NCBI GenBank assembly: GCA_017527205.1
Contig: JAFXQK010000073.1
Location: 1-64,000 of the forward strand
DNA length: 64,000 bases
Direction of reading: 5' to 3'
Source of the DNA: Lachnospiraceae bacterium
GTDB taxonomy: Bacteria > Bacillota > Clostridia > Lachnospirales > Lachnospiraceae
The notes under the pieces were generated by a model. The model searched no databases, was not told the origin of the DNA, and saw only the letters and a list, made by a program, of their open reading frames with translations. Below are positions 26,175 to 33,859 of the stretch, piece by piece (position 1 is the first letter of the stretch; each line of letters starts with the position of its first letter). The translations under genes and the position numbers were made by a program.

Positions 26175-27026
26175 ATGTTTGAATTGTTGTGGGATGCATT
26201 GTTGGATGCCCTGATCGATGGGGTGAAGCTGCTTCCCTTTTTATTCCTAACTTATTTTGCCATGGAATGGCTGGAGCATAAGGCAGGGAAGAAGGTTAAT
26301 GTCTGGGTGAGCAAATCAGGAAAGTTTGGCCCCTTGATTGGCGGCGTTCTTGGTGTTGTGCCGCAGTGCGGTTTTTCCGCGGCAGCCTCCAATTTTTATG
26401 CGGGCCGCGTGATCACTCTGGGAACCCTGCTGGCCATTTACTTGTCTACCTCAGATGAAATGCTGCCGATTTTAATTTCCCATCAGGCATCGCCTGCGCT
26501 GATTTTAAAAATTTTACTTGCTAAGATGGTGATTGGCGTGGCAGCAGGTTTTCTCGTGGATCTCTGCTATCGAAAGAAGCAGCCAGAGCATGACCATATT
26601 CATGAGCTGTGCGAGCATGAGCACTGTGCGTGTGAGAAGGGAATCCTAAAATCTGCACTGGTGCATACCGTTAAGATCGGACTTTTCATTCTTGTTATTG
26701 GATTTGGCTTGAATCTTTTGCTGGAGTTTGGCGGGGAGGAAATGCTGGCATCCCTTTTGAAGGAGAGGACGATCCTGGGGCCCTTACTTTCTGGTTTGGC
26801 AGGCTTGATTCCGAACTGCGGCTCCTCCGTTGTCATTACGGAACTCTATCTGGAAGGTGCGCTTGGTGTCGGAGCCATGCTGGCCGGGCTTTTGGTAAAT
26901 GCAGGCGTGGGACTTTTGGTGCTGTTTAAGGTAAATCCTGACATAAAGGAGAACATGATGGTCTTAAGCCTGCTGTATCTGATCGGCGCAGCCGTAGGCA
27001 TCGGTGCGAGTTTTCTGTTGGGGTAA
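26175..27026 (+). CDS. Putative heavy-metal exporter (ArsP_2 / 10TM type permease)
   Basis: 283 residues with about eight to ten membrane segments in two halves. Both halves carry a matching cysteine motif, GVVPQCGFSAAAS and GLIPNCGSSVVI, typical of the ArsP_2 family of putative heavy-metal or manganese transporters. A histidine-rich cytoplasmic loop (EHDHIHELCEHEHCACEK) between the halves is likely metal-binding. It lies 160 bp upstream of a Fur-family repressor gene, so metal-controlled export or import of a divalent ion is plausible. The GGAAGG before the ATG is a usable ribosome site. Confidence 0.78.
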   Translation: MFELLWDALLDALIDGVKLLPFLFLTYFAMEWLEHKAGKKVNVWVSKSGKFGPLIGGVLGVVPQCGFSAAASNFYAGRVITLGTLLAIYLSTSDEMLPILISHQASPALILKILLAKMVIGVAAGFLVDLCYRKKQPEHDHIHELCEHEHCACEKGILKSALVHTVKIGLFILVIGFGLNLLLEFGGEEMLASLLKERTILGPLLSGLAGLIPNCGSSVVITELYLEGALGVGAMLAGLLVNAGVGLLVLFKVNPDIKENMMVLSLLYLIGAAVGIGASFLLG

Positions 27027-27186
27027 TGCTCGTAGCGGAGAGTCTCTGATTGAGATAAAAGCGCGAAAGAAGCCCTTGAGAAAGTGGCGAGTTTCATTAA
27101 TTGAATGAGACAGGACGGTTTATGACGTATTAGGTCACGAGAGCGAGCGGTATCATAAAATGGAAACGAATGAGGAAGAAAATGCC

Positions 27187-27639
27187 ATGGGAGAGAAACA
27201 AAAGGTCGAGGAATACCCTGCCGGATTAAAGTGGACAAAACAGAGAAAACGCGTATATCAGATTTTGCAGGAGGCAACGGAGCCTTTGAGTGCTGCGCAG
27301 ATTTATGCCAGAATGGAGCCTTGGGAGCAGGAAAACTATGCGATATCCACGGTGTATCGCATTCTAGCTGCCTTTGAGGAGAACCATTTGCTGGAAAAGA
27401 CAACCTGGATGGGAGAGGGCACCATCGTTTATGAGCTTCGCCATCCAGGCCATGTCCATTATGCCGTTTGCCTCGACTGCCATCGCCGCATTCCTTTGGA
27501 ACATTGTCCCCTGCACATGGCTGGAACCCACCTGCATGCTGCCGATGACCATTCCGATGCCGAAGTGGAGGATTTCACCGTGGTTTCCCATAAAATTGAG
27601 CTTTATGGATATTGTAAAGAATGCAGAAAAAACCATTAG
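27187..27639 (+). CDS. Fur family transcriptional regulator (Zur/PerR-like)
   Basis: 150 residues from the ATG at 27187 with GAGGAAG 8 nt upstream; an in-frame ATG at 27160 is an alternative with no clear ribosome site. Winged-helix DNA-binding part: LKWTKQRKRVYQILQE to STVYRILAAFEE. C-terminal metal/dimer part: HPGHVHYAVCLDC and HRRIPLEHCPLH with a final CKEC, giving two CxxC pairs for the structural zinc. Metal specificity cannot be set. It likely controls the permease upstream through the inverted repeat at 26095-26135. Confidence 0.88.
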   Translation: MGEKQKVEEYPAGLKWTKQRKRVYQILQEATEPLSAAQIYARMEPWEQENYAISTVYRILAAFEENHLLEKTTWMGEGTIVYELRHPGHVHYAVCLDCHRRIPLEHCPLHMAGTHLHAADDHSDAEVEDFTVVSHKIELYGYCKECRKNH

Positions 27640-27703
27640 TTTCCATTTTATTTGCGCTTCTTACCAGAAAATTAAAAAAATTTAAAAAATTTCAAAAAAA
27701 AGC

Positions 27704-27732
27704 TTGCATTTTAAAAGCTCTTGCTATATAAT
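27704..27732 (+). promoter_or_regulatory. Promoter of tRNA-Lys
   Basis: TTGCAT, 17-nt spacer, TATAAT, about 30 bp before the tRNA. Confidence 0.75.
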
Positions 27733-27761
27733 CAATCTTGCGCTTGGGAAATATAAAAAAC

Positions 27762-27834
27762 GCGCGATTAGCTCAGTTGGTAGAGCACCTGACTCTTAAT
27801 CAGGGTGTCCAGGGTTCGAGCCCCTGATCGCGCA
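27762..27834 (+). tRNA. tRNA-Lys (anticodon CTT)
   Basis: 73-nt cloverleaf: acceptor GCGCGAT / ATCGCGC, D-arm GCTCAGTTGGTAGAGC, anticodon arm CTGACTCTTAATCAG (anticodon CTT), T-loop TTCGAGC. CCA is not encoded. Confidence 0.96.
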
Positions 27835-27885
27835 CTGAAAGTACTGTTTTGACGGCTTGATCCGTTGGGGCGGTGCTTTTATTTT

Positions 27886-28050
27886 GCAATCATTCAGAGC
27901 CGTGCGACTTCATAAAATAAATGCCCGCGCAAGCTTGCTTGCGAAGGGCTTTTTTTATGAAGTCATATGGCGAGAAGCCTGCATGAGCAAAAATCCCCTG
28001 AGCTGTATTTGGCTCGGGGGATTTTGCGAATGCGGGCTCTGAATGATTGC
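27886..28050. mobile_element. MITE-like nested inverted-repeat element
   Basis: A 165-bp unit bounded by a perfect 16-bp terminal inverted repeat GCAATCATTCAGAGCC / GGCTCTGAATGATTGC. Inside are two further palindromes: ACTTCATAAA...TTTATGAAGT enclosing GCCC...GGGC (27907-27966) and AATCCCC...GGGGGATT (27992-28024). It has no coding capacity. The terminal repeats and size fit a MITE or a structured repeat; no target-site duplication is evident. Confidence 0.55.
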
Positions 28051-28190
28051 TTAAGCACTCTCCATGTTTCCATTTCCAATGATTATGCGTTCGGCATTTT
28101 GTTCGTCAAAACATAAGAATGCCCGGTGAATGATTCTTCTTTGTTCGGCGCCCGTTCGGCGGCAGATTCCTCATAAGAGGCAAAAACGGC

Positions 28191-28373
28191 AAGATTTTCC
28201 GGAAAATGCCTCGCCAGAAGGGGCGGAGCCTTCACGCGAGGTAAAGCGTATAAGAATTTTCCGGGGAATGCCTCGCCAGAAGGGGCGGAGCCTTCACGCG
28301 AGGCAAAGTAAGCAAGAATCTTCCGAAAAATGCCTCGCCAGAGACGACGGAGCTTCCACGCGAGGTAAAAAGC
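28191..28373. repeat. Tandem repeat, three copies of 61-62 bp
   Basis: Units start at 28191, 28252 and 28314. Each holds TTCCGGGGAATGCCTCGCC (variants), then CGGAGCCTTCACGCGAGG, so each can fold through CCTCGC / GCGAGG. The third copy is more diverged. It is open in one frame but has no gene-like product. The remaining sequence between tRNA-Lys and 28540 shows nothing else. Confidence 0.75.
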
Positions 28374-28539
28374 AACAGAAGTAGGATAAATGCCGCCACA
28401 TGTTGCCTTTCAAGAAGCATGAAGGTTGAAAAGGCAACAAGGCAAGAGTGACGGAAGATATGTGTTGCTTTCTCCAGCCTGGCAAGATGAAAAAGGCAAC
28501 AAACATGAAATAAACAGGGGAAAACGGTTGCTTTTGAAG

Positions 28540-28719
28540 GAAGCAACTAGCGCCACCAATGTGATCATGCAGGGCATGGACGGTAAGTGCGTGGCCAATC
28601 TCTTGCAACACAAGAACTGCGACGTCACTCTTAAGATCTACGTTGCGGTAACGAACGAGATGAAGGTCAGGAATGCCGAGAAGATGGACGAATTCTTTGC
28701 CAAGATGGCCAGCGGGTGA
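28540..28719 (+). pseudogene. Tyrosine recombinase C-terminal remnant
   Basis: About 58 residues match the end of phage/ICE integrases: a position equivalent to the H-x-x-R-to-H region is present as TNVIMQGMDGKCVANLLQHK, then DVTLKIYVAVTNEM with the tyrosine nucleophile context, and a charged tail. The upstream catalytic Arg box and N-terminal domains are missing, so it is a decayed copy. It lies 0.7 kb from tRNA-Lys, a frequent integration site, which suggests a lost element. Confidence 0.7.
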
Positions 28720-28720
28720 C

Positions 28721-28766
28721 GAAACGGGAAGAAGGTTTGTGGTGCCTTCTTCCCGTTCTTTTTTTG
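28721..28766 (+). terminator. Terminator after the integrase remnant
   Basis: Stem GAACGGGAAGAAGG-like arms (GAAACGGGAAGAAGG / CCTTCTTCCCGTTC, one bulge), loop 9 nt, seven or more T's. Confidence 0.85.
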
Positions 28767-28813
28767 TTTTCATTCCTTATGGAAAAGGGCTGGTCTGAAA
28801 GGCTAGCCCACAA

Positions 28814-29026
28814 TTACTTTAATTTAGCATTATTCTTTTTCAAAAAATCAATATTTTTGCCATATTCATAAGCAATTTCCGTGTCATTGGATTCAAATGC
28901 TTCAAAGAGATCTTGTGGGATCTTGCCGGGCTTAGTCCTTTCATAAACTGTCAGATTCCAAGAATGTTTGCTCTTTTTACAACGATATATGAGCCATACG
29001 TCAACAGATTTGCCGTTTGTGTTCAT
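28814..29026 (-). pseudogene. DUF1062 family fragment
   Basis: 70 residues matching only the middle of DUF1062 proteins (SVDVWLIYRCKKSKHSWN, LTVYERTKPGKI). The usual N-terminal Cys pair is absent, a Cys of the second pair reads Ser (CKKS), and the C-terminal half is missing. The frame stops being homologous exactly where the divergent gene's homology begins (about 29028), so this is a truncated copy created by a deletion. Confidence 0.6.
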
Positions 29027-29489
29027 TCTGAACTTTAAACAGCAGATTACGGATGAAGAATGTAAGCAAATTCTTATCGAAGAGCCAAGAGGGATTCTTT
29101 CTATGATTGGTGATGATGGATATCCTTATGGAATTCCTCTTTCACATTGGTATTGTGAGGAAGAGGGTAAGATATATTTTCATGGGGCAAAAGAGGGGCA
29201 TAAGATAGATTCCATTGCTAAATGTGATAAAGTGAGTTTCTGCGTATATGATAAAGGTTACAAAAAGGAAGGCGATTGGGCTTTGAATATAAAAAGTGTA
29301 GTCATATTTGGGCGAATCCGTCTTGTTACTGATACGGAAAAGGCCAAAGAAATCTGTACCAATATATGCAGAAAGTTTACTGATGACGAGGAGTATATAC
29401 AGAAGGAGTTGAATAATGCTCTTTCAAGGGTGCAATGCCTTGAACTTATCCCAGAACATATGACGGGAAAACTTGTGAATGAATCCTGA
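28989..29489 (+). CDS. Pyridoxamine 5'-phosphate oxidase family protein, 5'-truncated
   Basis: The family part starts at about 29030 (FKQQITDEECKQILIEEPRG, ILSMIGDDGYPYGIPLSHWY, FHGAKEGHKID) and runs to the end, giving about 150 residues of the split-barrel flavin-binding fold. Its native start would be only a few codons before FKQQ, but the sequence there belongs to the antisense DUF1062 fragment. The first available starts are an ATG at 28989 and a TTG at 28968, neither with a ribosome site. It may be expressed from read-through or be dead. Confidence 0.65.
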   Translation: MSHTSTDLPFVFILNFKQQITDEECKQILIEEPRGILSMIGDDGYPYGIPLSHWYCEEEGKIYFHGAKEGHKIDSIAKCDKVSFCVYDKGYKKEGDWALNIKSVVIFGRIRLVTDTEKAKEICTNICRKFTDDEEYIQKELNNALSRVQCLELIPEHMTGKLVNES

Positions 29490-30173
29490 TCATTCAGTTT
29501 GCCTGTGTTTCATTTTCTGCCAGTTGATAAATCCGTACAGGTCATTAGCAAGGAAACAAACAAAACATAAAACCATTGGCAGGTAAGAAAGATGATTTAA
29601 TGTTGCAAGAATCCATAGGATTATGAGAACAACATCATTGGCAGCATAGAACAGAGCATAATAAGAACTTCTAACAAGGGTAAGCGAAGATGCCATAAAA
29701 CTTGTGGTTACAGAAATGGTTGAAGGAGCAAGGTTAGGTGTATTAAGGCATTTTAGGATAAAGTAGAACACGGTTGTCACAATGAGGGCAAGAATAGAAA
29801 GAATTGTCCAAAGACGTGGATTGGTATGTCTTACGTGTACTTCTCCGTTCTGAAAGGGATGCTTTATCCATGTTACAATTGCGCCGACAGCTATCGGTGC
29901 AGTCATTCCAAGGTAGGTTATCATCTCTCCGAAGTATCGGAATTTGTATGCGACGATACCATAAAAAAGTGCGAAGATAACAGTAAGCACTTGTCCGAAC
30001 ACATCCCCTTTAGCTACAAATATCAGTGCCGTAACCCCGATTAGGGACGTAATAAGAGTGTAAGGGTTTCTTTCTGAAAACATAAAGAATGAAATAAGTA
30101 TCGTAACAACAGAAATACTCCATATAAGAGTTTCATACCACTTAAGCCTTTTGATCGATTGAAAGATATTCAT
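29490..30173 (-). CDS. pnuC: Nicotinamide mononucleotide transporter PnuC family
   Basis: 227 residues from the ATG at 30173, with GAGGAG 10 nt upstream. About seven membrane helices and PnuC-typical segments (KWYETLIWSISVV near the start, FGQVLTVIFALFYGIVAYKF, YYALFYAANDVVLIILWIL). PnuC proteins let uncharged vitamins such as nicotinamide riboside cross the membrane by facilitated diffusion coupled to phosphorylation; the vitamin is not certain. It is transcribed from a strong promoter with a structured leader of about 120 nt (30174-30293). Confidence 0.88.
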   Translation of the reverse strand: MNIFQSIKRLKWYETLIWSISVVTILISFFMFSERNPYTLITSLIGVTALIFVAKGDVFGQVLTVIFALFYGIVAYKFRYFGEMITYLGMTAPIAVGAIVTWIKHPFQNGEVHVRHTNPRLWTILSILALIVTTVFYFILKCLNTPNLAPSTISVTTSFMASSLTLVRSSYYALFYAANDVVLIILWILATLNHLSYLPMVLCFVCFLANDLYGFINWQKMKHRQTE

Positions 30174-30293
30174 TGTAAATACACTCCTCAAAAAAATAGC
30201 ACCCGCTTGACTGCATCTTCTAAGACCTAACGATTGCAGTAAGCGAATGCATCCGCATTCTGTTACCCGGTGGCAACATTTATTTAATGAATT
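30174..30293 (-). promoter_or_regulatory. Structured 5' leader of pnuC (riboswitch candidate)
   Basis: Minus-strand RNA from the predicted start to the gene contains a hairpin GAATGC / GCATTC, an 11-bp stem CGCTTACTGCA / TGCAGT(C)AAGCG with a loop of about 18 nt, and GCGGGTGCT before the ribosome site. I cannot assign it to a known class; NAD+-II (pnuC) and THF riboswitch patterns did not fit by eye. Confidence 0.5.
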
Positions 30294-30299
30294 TTGGAT

Positions 30300-30328
30300 A
30301 TTCTATCAAAGGAGAAAGAAAATGTCAA
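30300..30328 (-). promoter_or_regulatory. Promoter of pnuC
   Basis: Minus strand: TTGACA, 17-nt spacer, TAGAAT, near-consensus. Confidence 0.8.
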
Positions 30329-30416
30329 TATAGTAATTTTCGGGATAATGCGATAGTTATTTTGGGATTATAATTGGAATACTCACTTTGGGTAAACCAA
30401 GTTAAAATAAAGACAA

Positions 30417-30490
30417 ACGGACGTAGCTCAAGGGCAGAGCAGTGGCATTACTAAGGTGGCAAGATGCGGGTTCAATTCCTGTCGTCCGTT
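30417..30490 (+). tRNA. tRNA-like sequence with irregular anticodon arm (probable degenerate tRNA)
   Basis: 74 nt with a perfect 7-bp acceptor stem ACGGACG / CGTCCGT, D-arm GCTC-7 nt-GAGC, and T-arm GCGGG-TTCAATT-CCTGT. The segment between D- and T-arms (30441-30465) is 2 nt too long and forms no clean 5-bp anticodon stem: the best fits give mismatched stems with CTA or ACT in the loop. It is probably a decayed or element-borne tRNA. 30491-30738 contains no gene I can support. Confidence 0.5.
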
Positions 30491-30810
30491 TTATAAGAAG
30501 TTAATTACGACCGCATCAAGGGGCGAAAGGGGCTGATTTTTGAAAAAACATAAAGGGCATAGTTTACGCCCCAAACCCCAGTAAATACAGGCCTGGAGCT
30601 GAATAATGGTTATTTTTTCTTTCGGACAAATGGTTTTTGTGGTACAATTTGTTTTGGTAGTTCCTCAGATAGAAACTACCGCTAAAAGCGTGATATGTTG
30701 AGAACGGTGAACCTACAACATGGGTAAATTATTAACGAATGAATGAAATTGTTTTGGACTTGCATAGGCGAGGAAAAGGAGATTTGGGTAGCTTTTGCTG
30801 GAGGCAAGAA

Positions 30811-31359
30811 ATGGATAGAGAAAAGCTTTATAACCCCGGTGAGGAAATTGTGGAAACTGAAAGACTTATCATGAGGCGACTAAGGCCTGATGATTATCTT
30901 GCCATGGCTGCATGGGATATGGATGAAAGGGTCTATAAATATTTGATGGGTTCTGCTTGTAAGACTCCGGAAGAGCCGCTTGTCTGGCTCCCGAAGAAGG
31001 ATCCTACGTCAAAAATAAATATTCTAATGCTGGTCATGGATAAGGAGGACGGACACGCTGTTGGTATTTATGCACTAAACCACGACGTCGAAAGAGACGT
31101 ATGGACCGTATCCTACGTGAATCGATATGATGATTGGGGGAAGGGCTACACGACAGAAGGAATGAAAGCTTTAATGGACCATGCAGTGAAGGTCTATGGC
31201 GCGCGTTTCTTTGAAGGGGAATGCGCCAAAGAAAACACAGGCAGTGCTAAAGTATTAAAAAAGCTCGGGATGGTATATGATCATAGTGCTTCCTATTCCA
31301 AGAATGATGGAAGTGCTACCTTTGCATCGGATGTCTATGTTCTTGAAATAAAGAGATGA
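30811..31359 (+). CDS. GNAT family N-acetyltransferase
   Basis: 182 residues from the ATG at 30811 with GGAGG 6 nt upstream; upstream in-frame starts have none. RimJ/RimL-like pattern: ETERLIMRRLRPDDY near residue 15, then the acetyl-CoA-binding loop seen as YDDWGKGYTTEGMKALM (about 112-128), and NTGSAKVLKKLGM near the end. It transfers an acetyl group from acetyl-CoA to an amine; the acceptor is unknown. Confidence 0.88.
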   Translation: MDREKLYNPGEEIVETERLIMRRLRPDDYLAMAAWDMDERVYKYLMGSACKTPEEPLVWLPKKDPTSKINILMLVMDKEDGHAVGIYALNHDVERDVWTVSYVNRYDDWGKGYTTEGMKALMDHAVKVYGARFFEGECAKENTGSAKVLKKLGMVYDHSASYSKNDGSATFASDVYVLEIKR

Positions 31360-31441
31360 CGGATATATAACAAGCTGCTTAGAAATCATCCGATGTAAAG
31401 CCGTAAAATCGGCATTTGTTGATAAAATCGGAAAGATCGAA

Positions 31442-31470
31442 TTGACCAATGTTGCTTTTTTTGATATACT
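31442..31470 (+). promoter_or_regulatory. Promoter of the disordered-protein gene
   Basis: TTGACC, 17-nt spacer, TATACT. Confidence 0.75.
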
Positions 31471-31524
31471 ATAAAATAGTTTTTTTGATGCAAGCAGTGA
31501 GGTGTCTTGTTAGGGGGAAAAAAG

Positions 31525-32778
31525 ATGGACGTGACAATTACCAACAATCTTAAGGTAGATGAGCCCGATGACGACATCATGGTTGGCGATAACGCGATGA
31601 GTGTCAAAAGGGGTGCAAGCTTTTTGATGGGTTATGATCCATATCAGGATCCTGAAAAACCAGTGACAAAAGCTTCTATTGGTGATGCACCGATGGGAGA
31701 GAAGCCGACTGAGAATCCTTTGGACATTGGTCATCTCAGTCTTTCTTCGGATAGAAATAGTAAATCTTCCTATGCAGGTGATACGAATATTGCAAAGGCA
31801 AGCTCCCTGGGATCTAACCCACTTGGTCTGAATCCGCTTGGCCTGAGTGAAGAACAACTGGAGTTGTTGGGCATTAATTTGCAGACAACTGCTCCTGCAC
31901 CGGCTGCCGTAAAGGAGTCTGCGTCTGTTTCCGTGAAGGAATCTGCGTCAGCTGCCATAAAGGAGTCTGTGTCTGCTTCCGTGAAGCAGCCTGAACTTAA
32001 GAAGGCAAAGGAACCGAAAGAGGCTTCCTTGTTCCGCATCATTTCCCTAAGTGATCCTAATTTCACTGGCGGCAGAGTATTTTCCATCAACTTTGCTTTT
32101 GAAGATGAGGATGCTTCAGACGATGTTACCGTTGATGAAACGGGCAGCTTTGTTCAGGTTCCCTACGGTGACGGAGTTTTGGAATCTGCTTTGGGAAGCG
32201 ACGACGGCGATAAGGACATGGGACTTTCCCAGTATGAGGCTGATGACTTTAAGCCCTTAGGCGGACAGGAAGAGGATGAGATTCAACCCTTAAGGAAAGA
32301 TGATGAAGATGATGGCGGTGGATTGATTTTTATGGAACCAGATTCAGAAGACGACGATCCGATGGGCTTGATGTATGGCATGGATGATTCTGACGTCAAA
32401 TCGTTGGGCTCAATGGATGATACAATTGCTCCTGAAAATGATTCACAGAAAAACAGTTCTTCTGAGAAAAAGTCACAGGCCAAGGATACAGAGGAGATGG
32501 ATCCTTTGAAGGCGCTGCTCTTGGCGGGCGGAAATCCTTTTGGAGAGAATTCCAGAATCATTGCACCGGATCTCTCGTTTGGTAAGGAGGCGCTCAAGCC
32601 AAAGCATTTTGAGCCGATGAAGGCTTCTGGACCGAAGGTCAATGCGGAAAATGCACGGGAGAATAATCCTTTGGGCAGCAATCCGTTTGGAAAGGATGTT
32701 GAACCAGACTTTTCCTTTGGAAAGGATGCGTTGAAACCAAAGAAATATACGCCGAAGAAACCTTATGAGGAAAAATAA
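31525..32778 (+). CDS. Acidic, low-complexity protein with internal repeats
   Basis: About 417 residues from the ATG at 31525, 8 nt after AGGGGG. No signal peptide, membrane segment or cysteine-rich site. Visible features: a Pro-Leu-Gly repeat (NPLGLNPLGL), a heptad-like Ser/Val/Lys block (KESASVSVKESASAAIKE and neighbours, residues about 128-158), long Asp/Glu runs, and two copies of a motif, DLSFGKEALKPKHF and DFSFGKDALKPKKY, each associated with NPLGSNPFG-type sequence. It looks intrinsically disordered, with short linear motifs for binding partners. I do not recognise the family. It is a single-gene unit with promoter and terminator. Confidence 0.6.
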   Translation: MDVTITNNLKVDEPDDDIMVGDNAMSVKRGASFLMGYDPYQDPEKPVTKASIGDAPMGEKPTENPLDIGHLSLSSDRNSKSSYAGDTNIAKASSLGSNPLGLNPLGLSEEQLELLGINLQTTAPAPAAVKESASVSVKESASAAIKESVSASVKQPELKKAKEPKEASLFRIISLSDPNFTGGRVFSINFAFEDEDASDDVTVDETGSFVQVPYGDGVLESALGSDDGDKDMGLSQYEADDFKPLGGQEEDEIQPLRKDDEDDGGGLIFMEPDSEDDDPMGLMYGMDDSDVKSLGSMDDTIAPENDSQKNSSSEKKSQAKDTEEMDPLKALLLAGGNPFGENSRIIAPDLSFGKEALKPKHFEPMKASGPKVNAENARENNPLGSNPFGKDVEPDFSFGKDALKPKKYTPKKPYEEK

Positions 32779-32790
32779 AAATATTTTTGA

Positions 32791-32829
32791 ACGCCGTCAG
32801 GGCGAAGTTGCTCTGACGGCGTTTTTTTT
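32791..32829 (+). terminator. Terminator of the disordered-protein gene
   Basis: Perfect 10-bp stem ACGCCGTCAG / CTGACGGCGT with an inner loop of about 12 nt and eight T's. Confidence 0.9.
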
Positions 32830-32840
32830 ACAATGTTAGT

Positions 32841-33719
32841 TTACATAACAATGGTGGATACGGACATTTCCGCGGGCTGCGTCTGTTCCTCCTTGCAAGC
32901 CTTGAGCATCAGGAATATGCATGGGAAGATGCATAAGCCGCCAATGGCAAATAAGGTGTAGAAAACGGCATAGGACGGGATCACGATGACCTGATAGGAA
33001 AGCAGCGTTGCGTAGGTGTTGATCAAAACGTGCATGATAATGGTGGGCATAATGGATCCGGTCTTAATTCGTACAAAGCTCAGAACCAATCCAACGACAA
33101 ATGCAAAGAGCATCCAGATGAGTTGACCATGCACTAAGCCGAATGAAATGGAAGTGATCAGTGCAACGGCAATATTGGGCATTGCTTTCTGCAGTCTTGA
33201 AAACATCAGGCCGCGGAATACGATTTCCTCAGCGATGGGAACGAGAAGGGCATTTGCCAAAATTGCCTGCCACAGAGGGTAAGTGTACAGCACGGAGGAA
33301 GCGTCCTGAAAGGACTGCAGCTGATCCTGAGGAGTAAGAAGGTTCAGGAGTCCGTTTACAAAGAAGATTACGAAAGCAGCACCAAACAATGCCGCAACGA
33401 TTTTCTTGCCAGAGGTCTTTTCAAAGGAGATTTCCTTCAGGTAATTCTTTTTTCTGATGAGGAAAAAGATAAGAAATGCAAGGATTAAAAAGGCTGCACG
33501 TGAGGCGAGGTCGATCCCCATGTGCTGGGCATAATATTCTGTGCCAATGGCAACTGCTTCTTCCTGCGATGAAATGGGAATGCCATTTGCCATTGCCTGA
33601 TTACTGGCGATCATACCCATGATAAATTGGACGATAAATGCAACAATGATCTGTCCTACAACGAGATAGAACAGAAAGAAACCAAGTGCTTTTCCAGATT
33701 GCTTCATAATGTTTTTCAT
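32841..33719 (-). CDS. CPBP family intramembrane metalloprotease
   Basis: 292 residues from the ATG at 33719 with GGGAGAGG upstream. Eight or so membrane helices. The three family motifs are visible: IAEEIVFRGLMF (E-E-x-x-x-R), FGLVHG (F-x-x-x-H) and HVLINT (H-x-x-x-N/B). The family (Abi/CaaX protease, Rce1-like) includes prenyl-protein proteases and bacteriocin-immunity proteins. No bacteriocin genes flank it, so its role is open. Confidence 0.9.
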   Translation of the reverse strand: MKNIMKQSGKALGFFLFYLVVGQIIVAFIVQFIMGMIASNQAMANGIPISSQEEAVAIGTEYYAQHMGIDLASRAAFLILAFLIFFLIRKKNYLKEISFEKTSGKKIVAALFGAAFVIFFVNGLLNLLTPQDQLQSFQDASSVLYTYPLWQAILANALLVPIAEEIVFRGLMFSRLQKAMPNIAVALITSISFGLVHGQLIWMLFAFVVGLVLSFVRIKTGSIMPTIIMHVLINTYATLLSYQVIVIPSYAVFYTLFAIGGLCIFPCIFLMLKACKEEQTQPAEMSVSTIVM

Positions 33720-33859
33720 GTTTACCTCTCCCTTTTTCACTTATTTTTCCCATTTCGGGGCGTTGTTTCGTGACTGAACTTACCATACGACGTCATGAAA
33801 CATTTTTGTGAAATTCTGGTGTGAAAGGTAAAAAACATGTCGTGAATTGCAATTCCAAG

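Noticed and set aside
28191-28373. Second CRISPR array
   Set aside because: The three units are almost wholly identical, with no unique spacers and no nearby cas genes.
28130-28384. 84-residue open frame over the tandem repeat
   Set aside because: The peptide simply follows the repeat period, is Arg/Lys-rich and has no ribosome site.
30441-30465. Amber-suppressor (CTA) anticodon in the tRNA-like sequence
   Set aside because: Reading CTA needs A at position 33, where U is almost universal, and a G-G mismatch in the stem, so I do not claim it as a suppressor tRNA; it is only flagged for checking.
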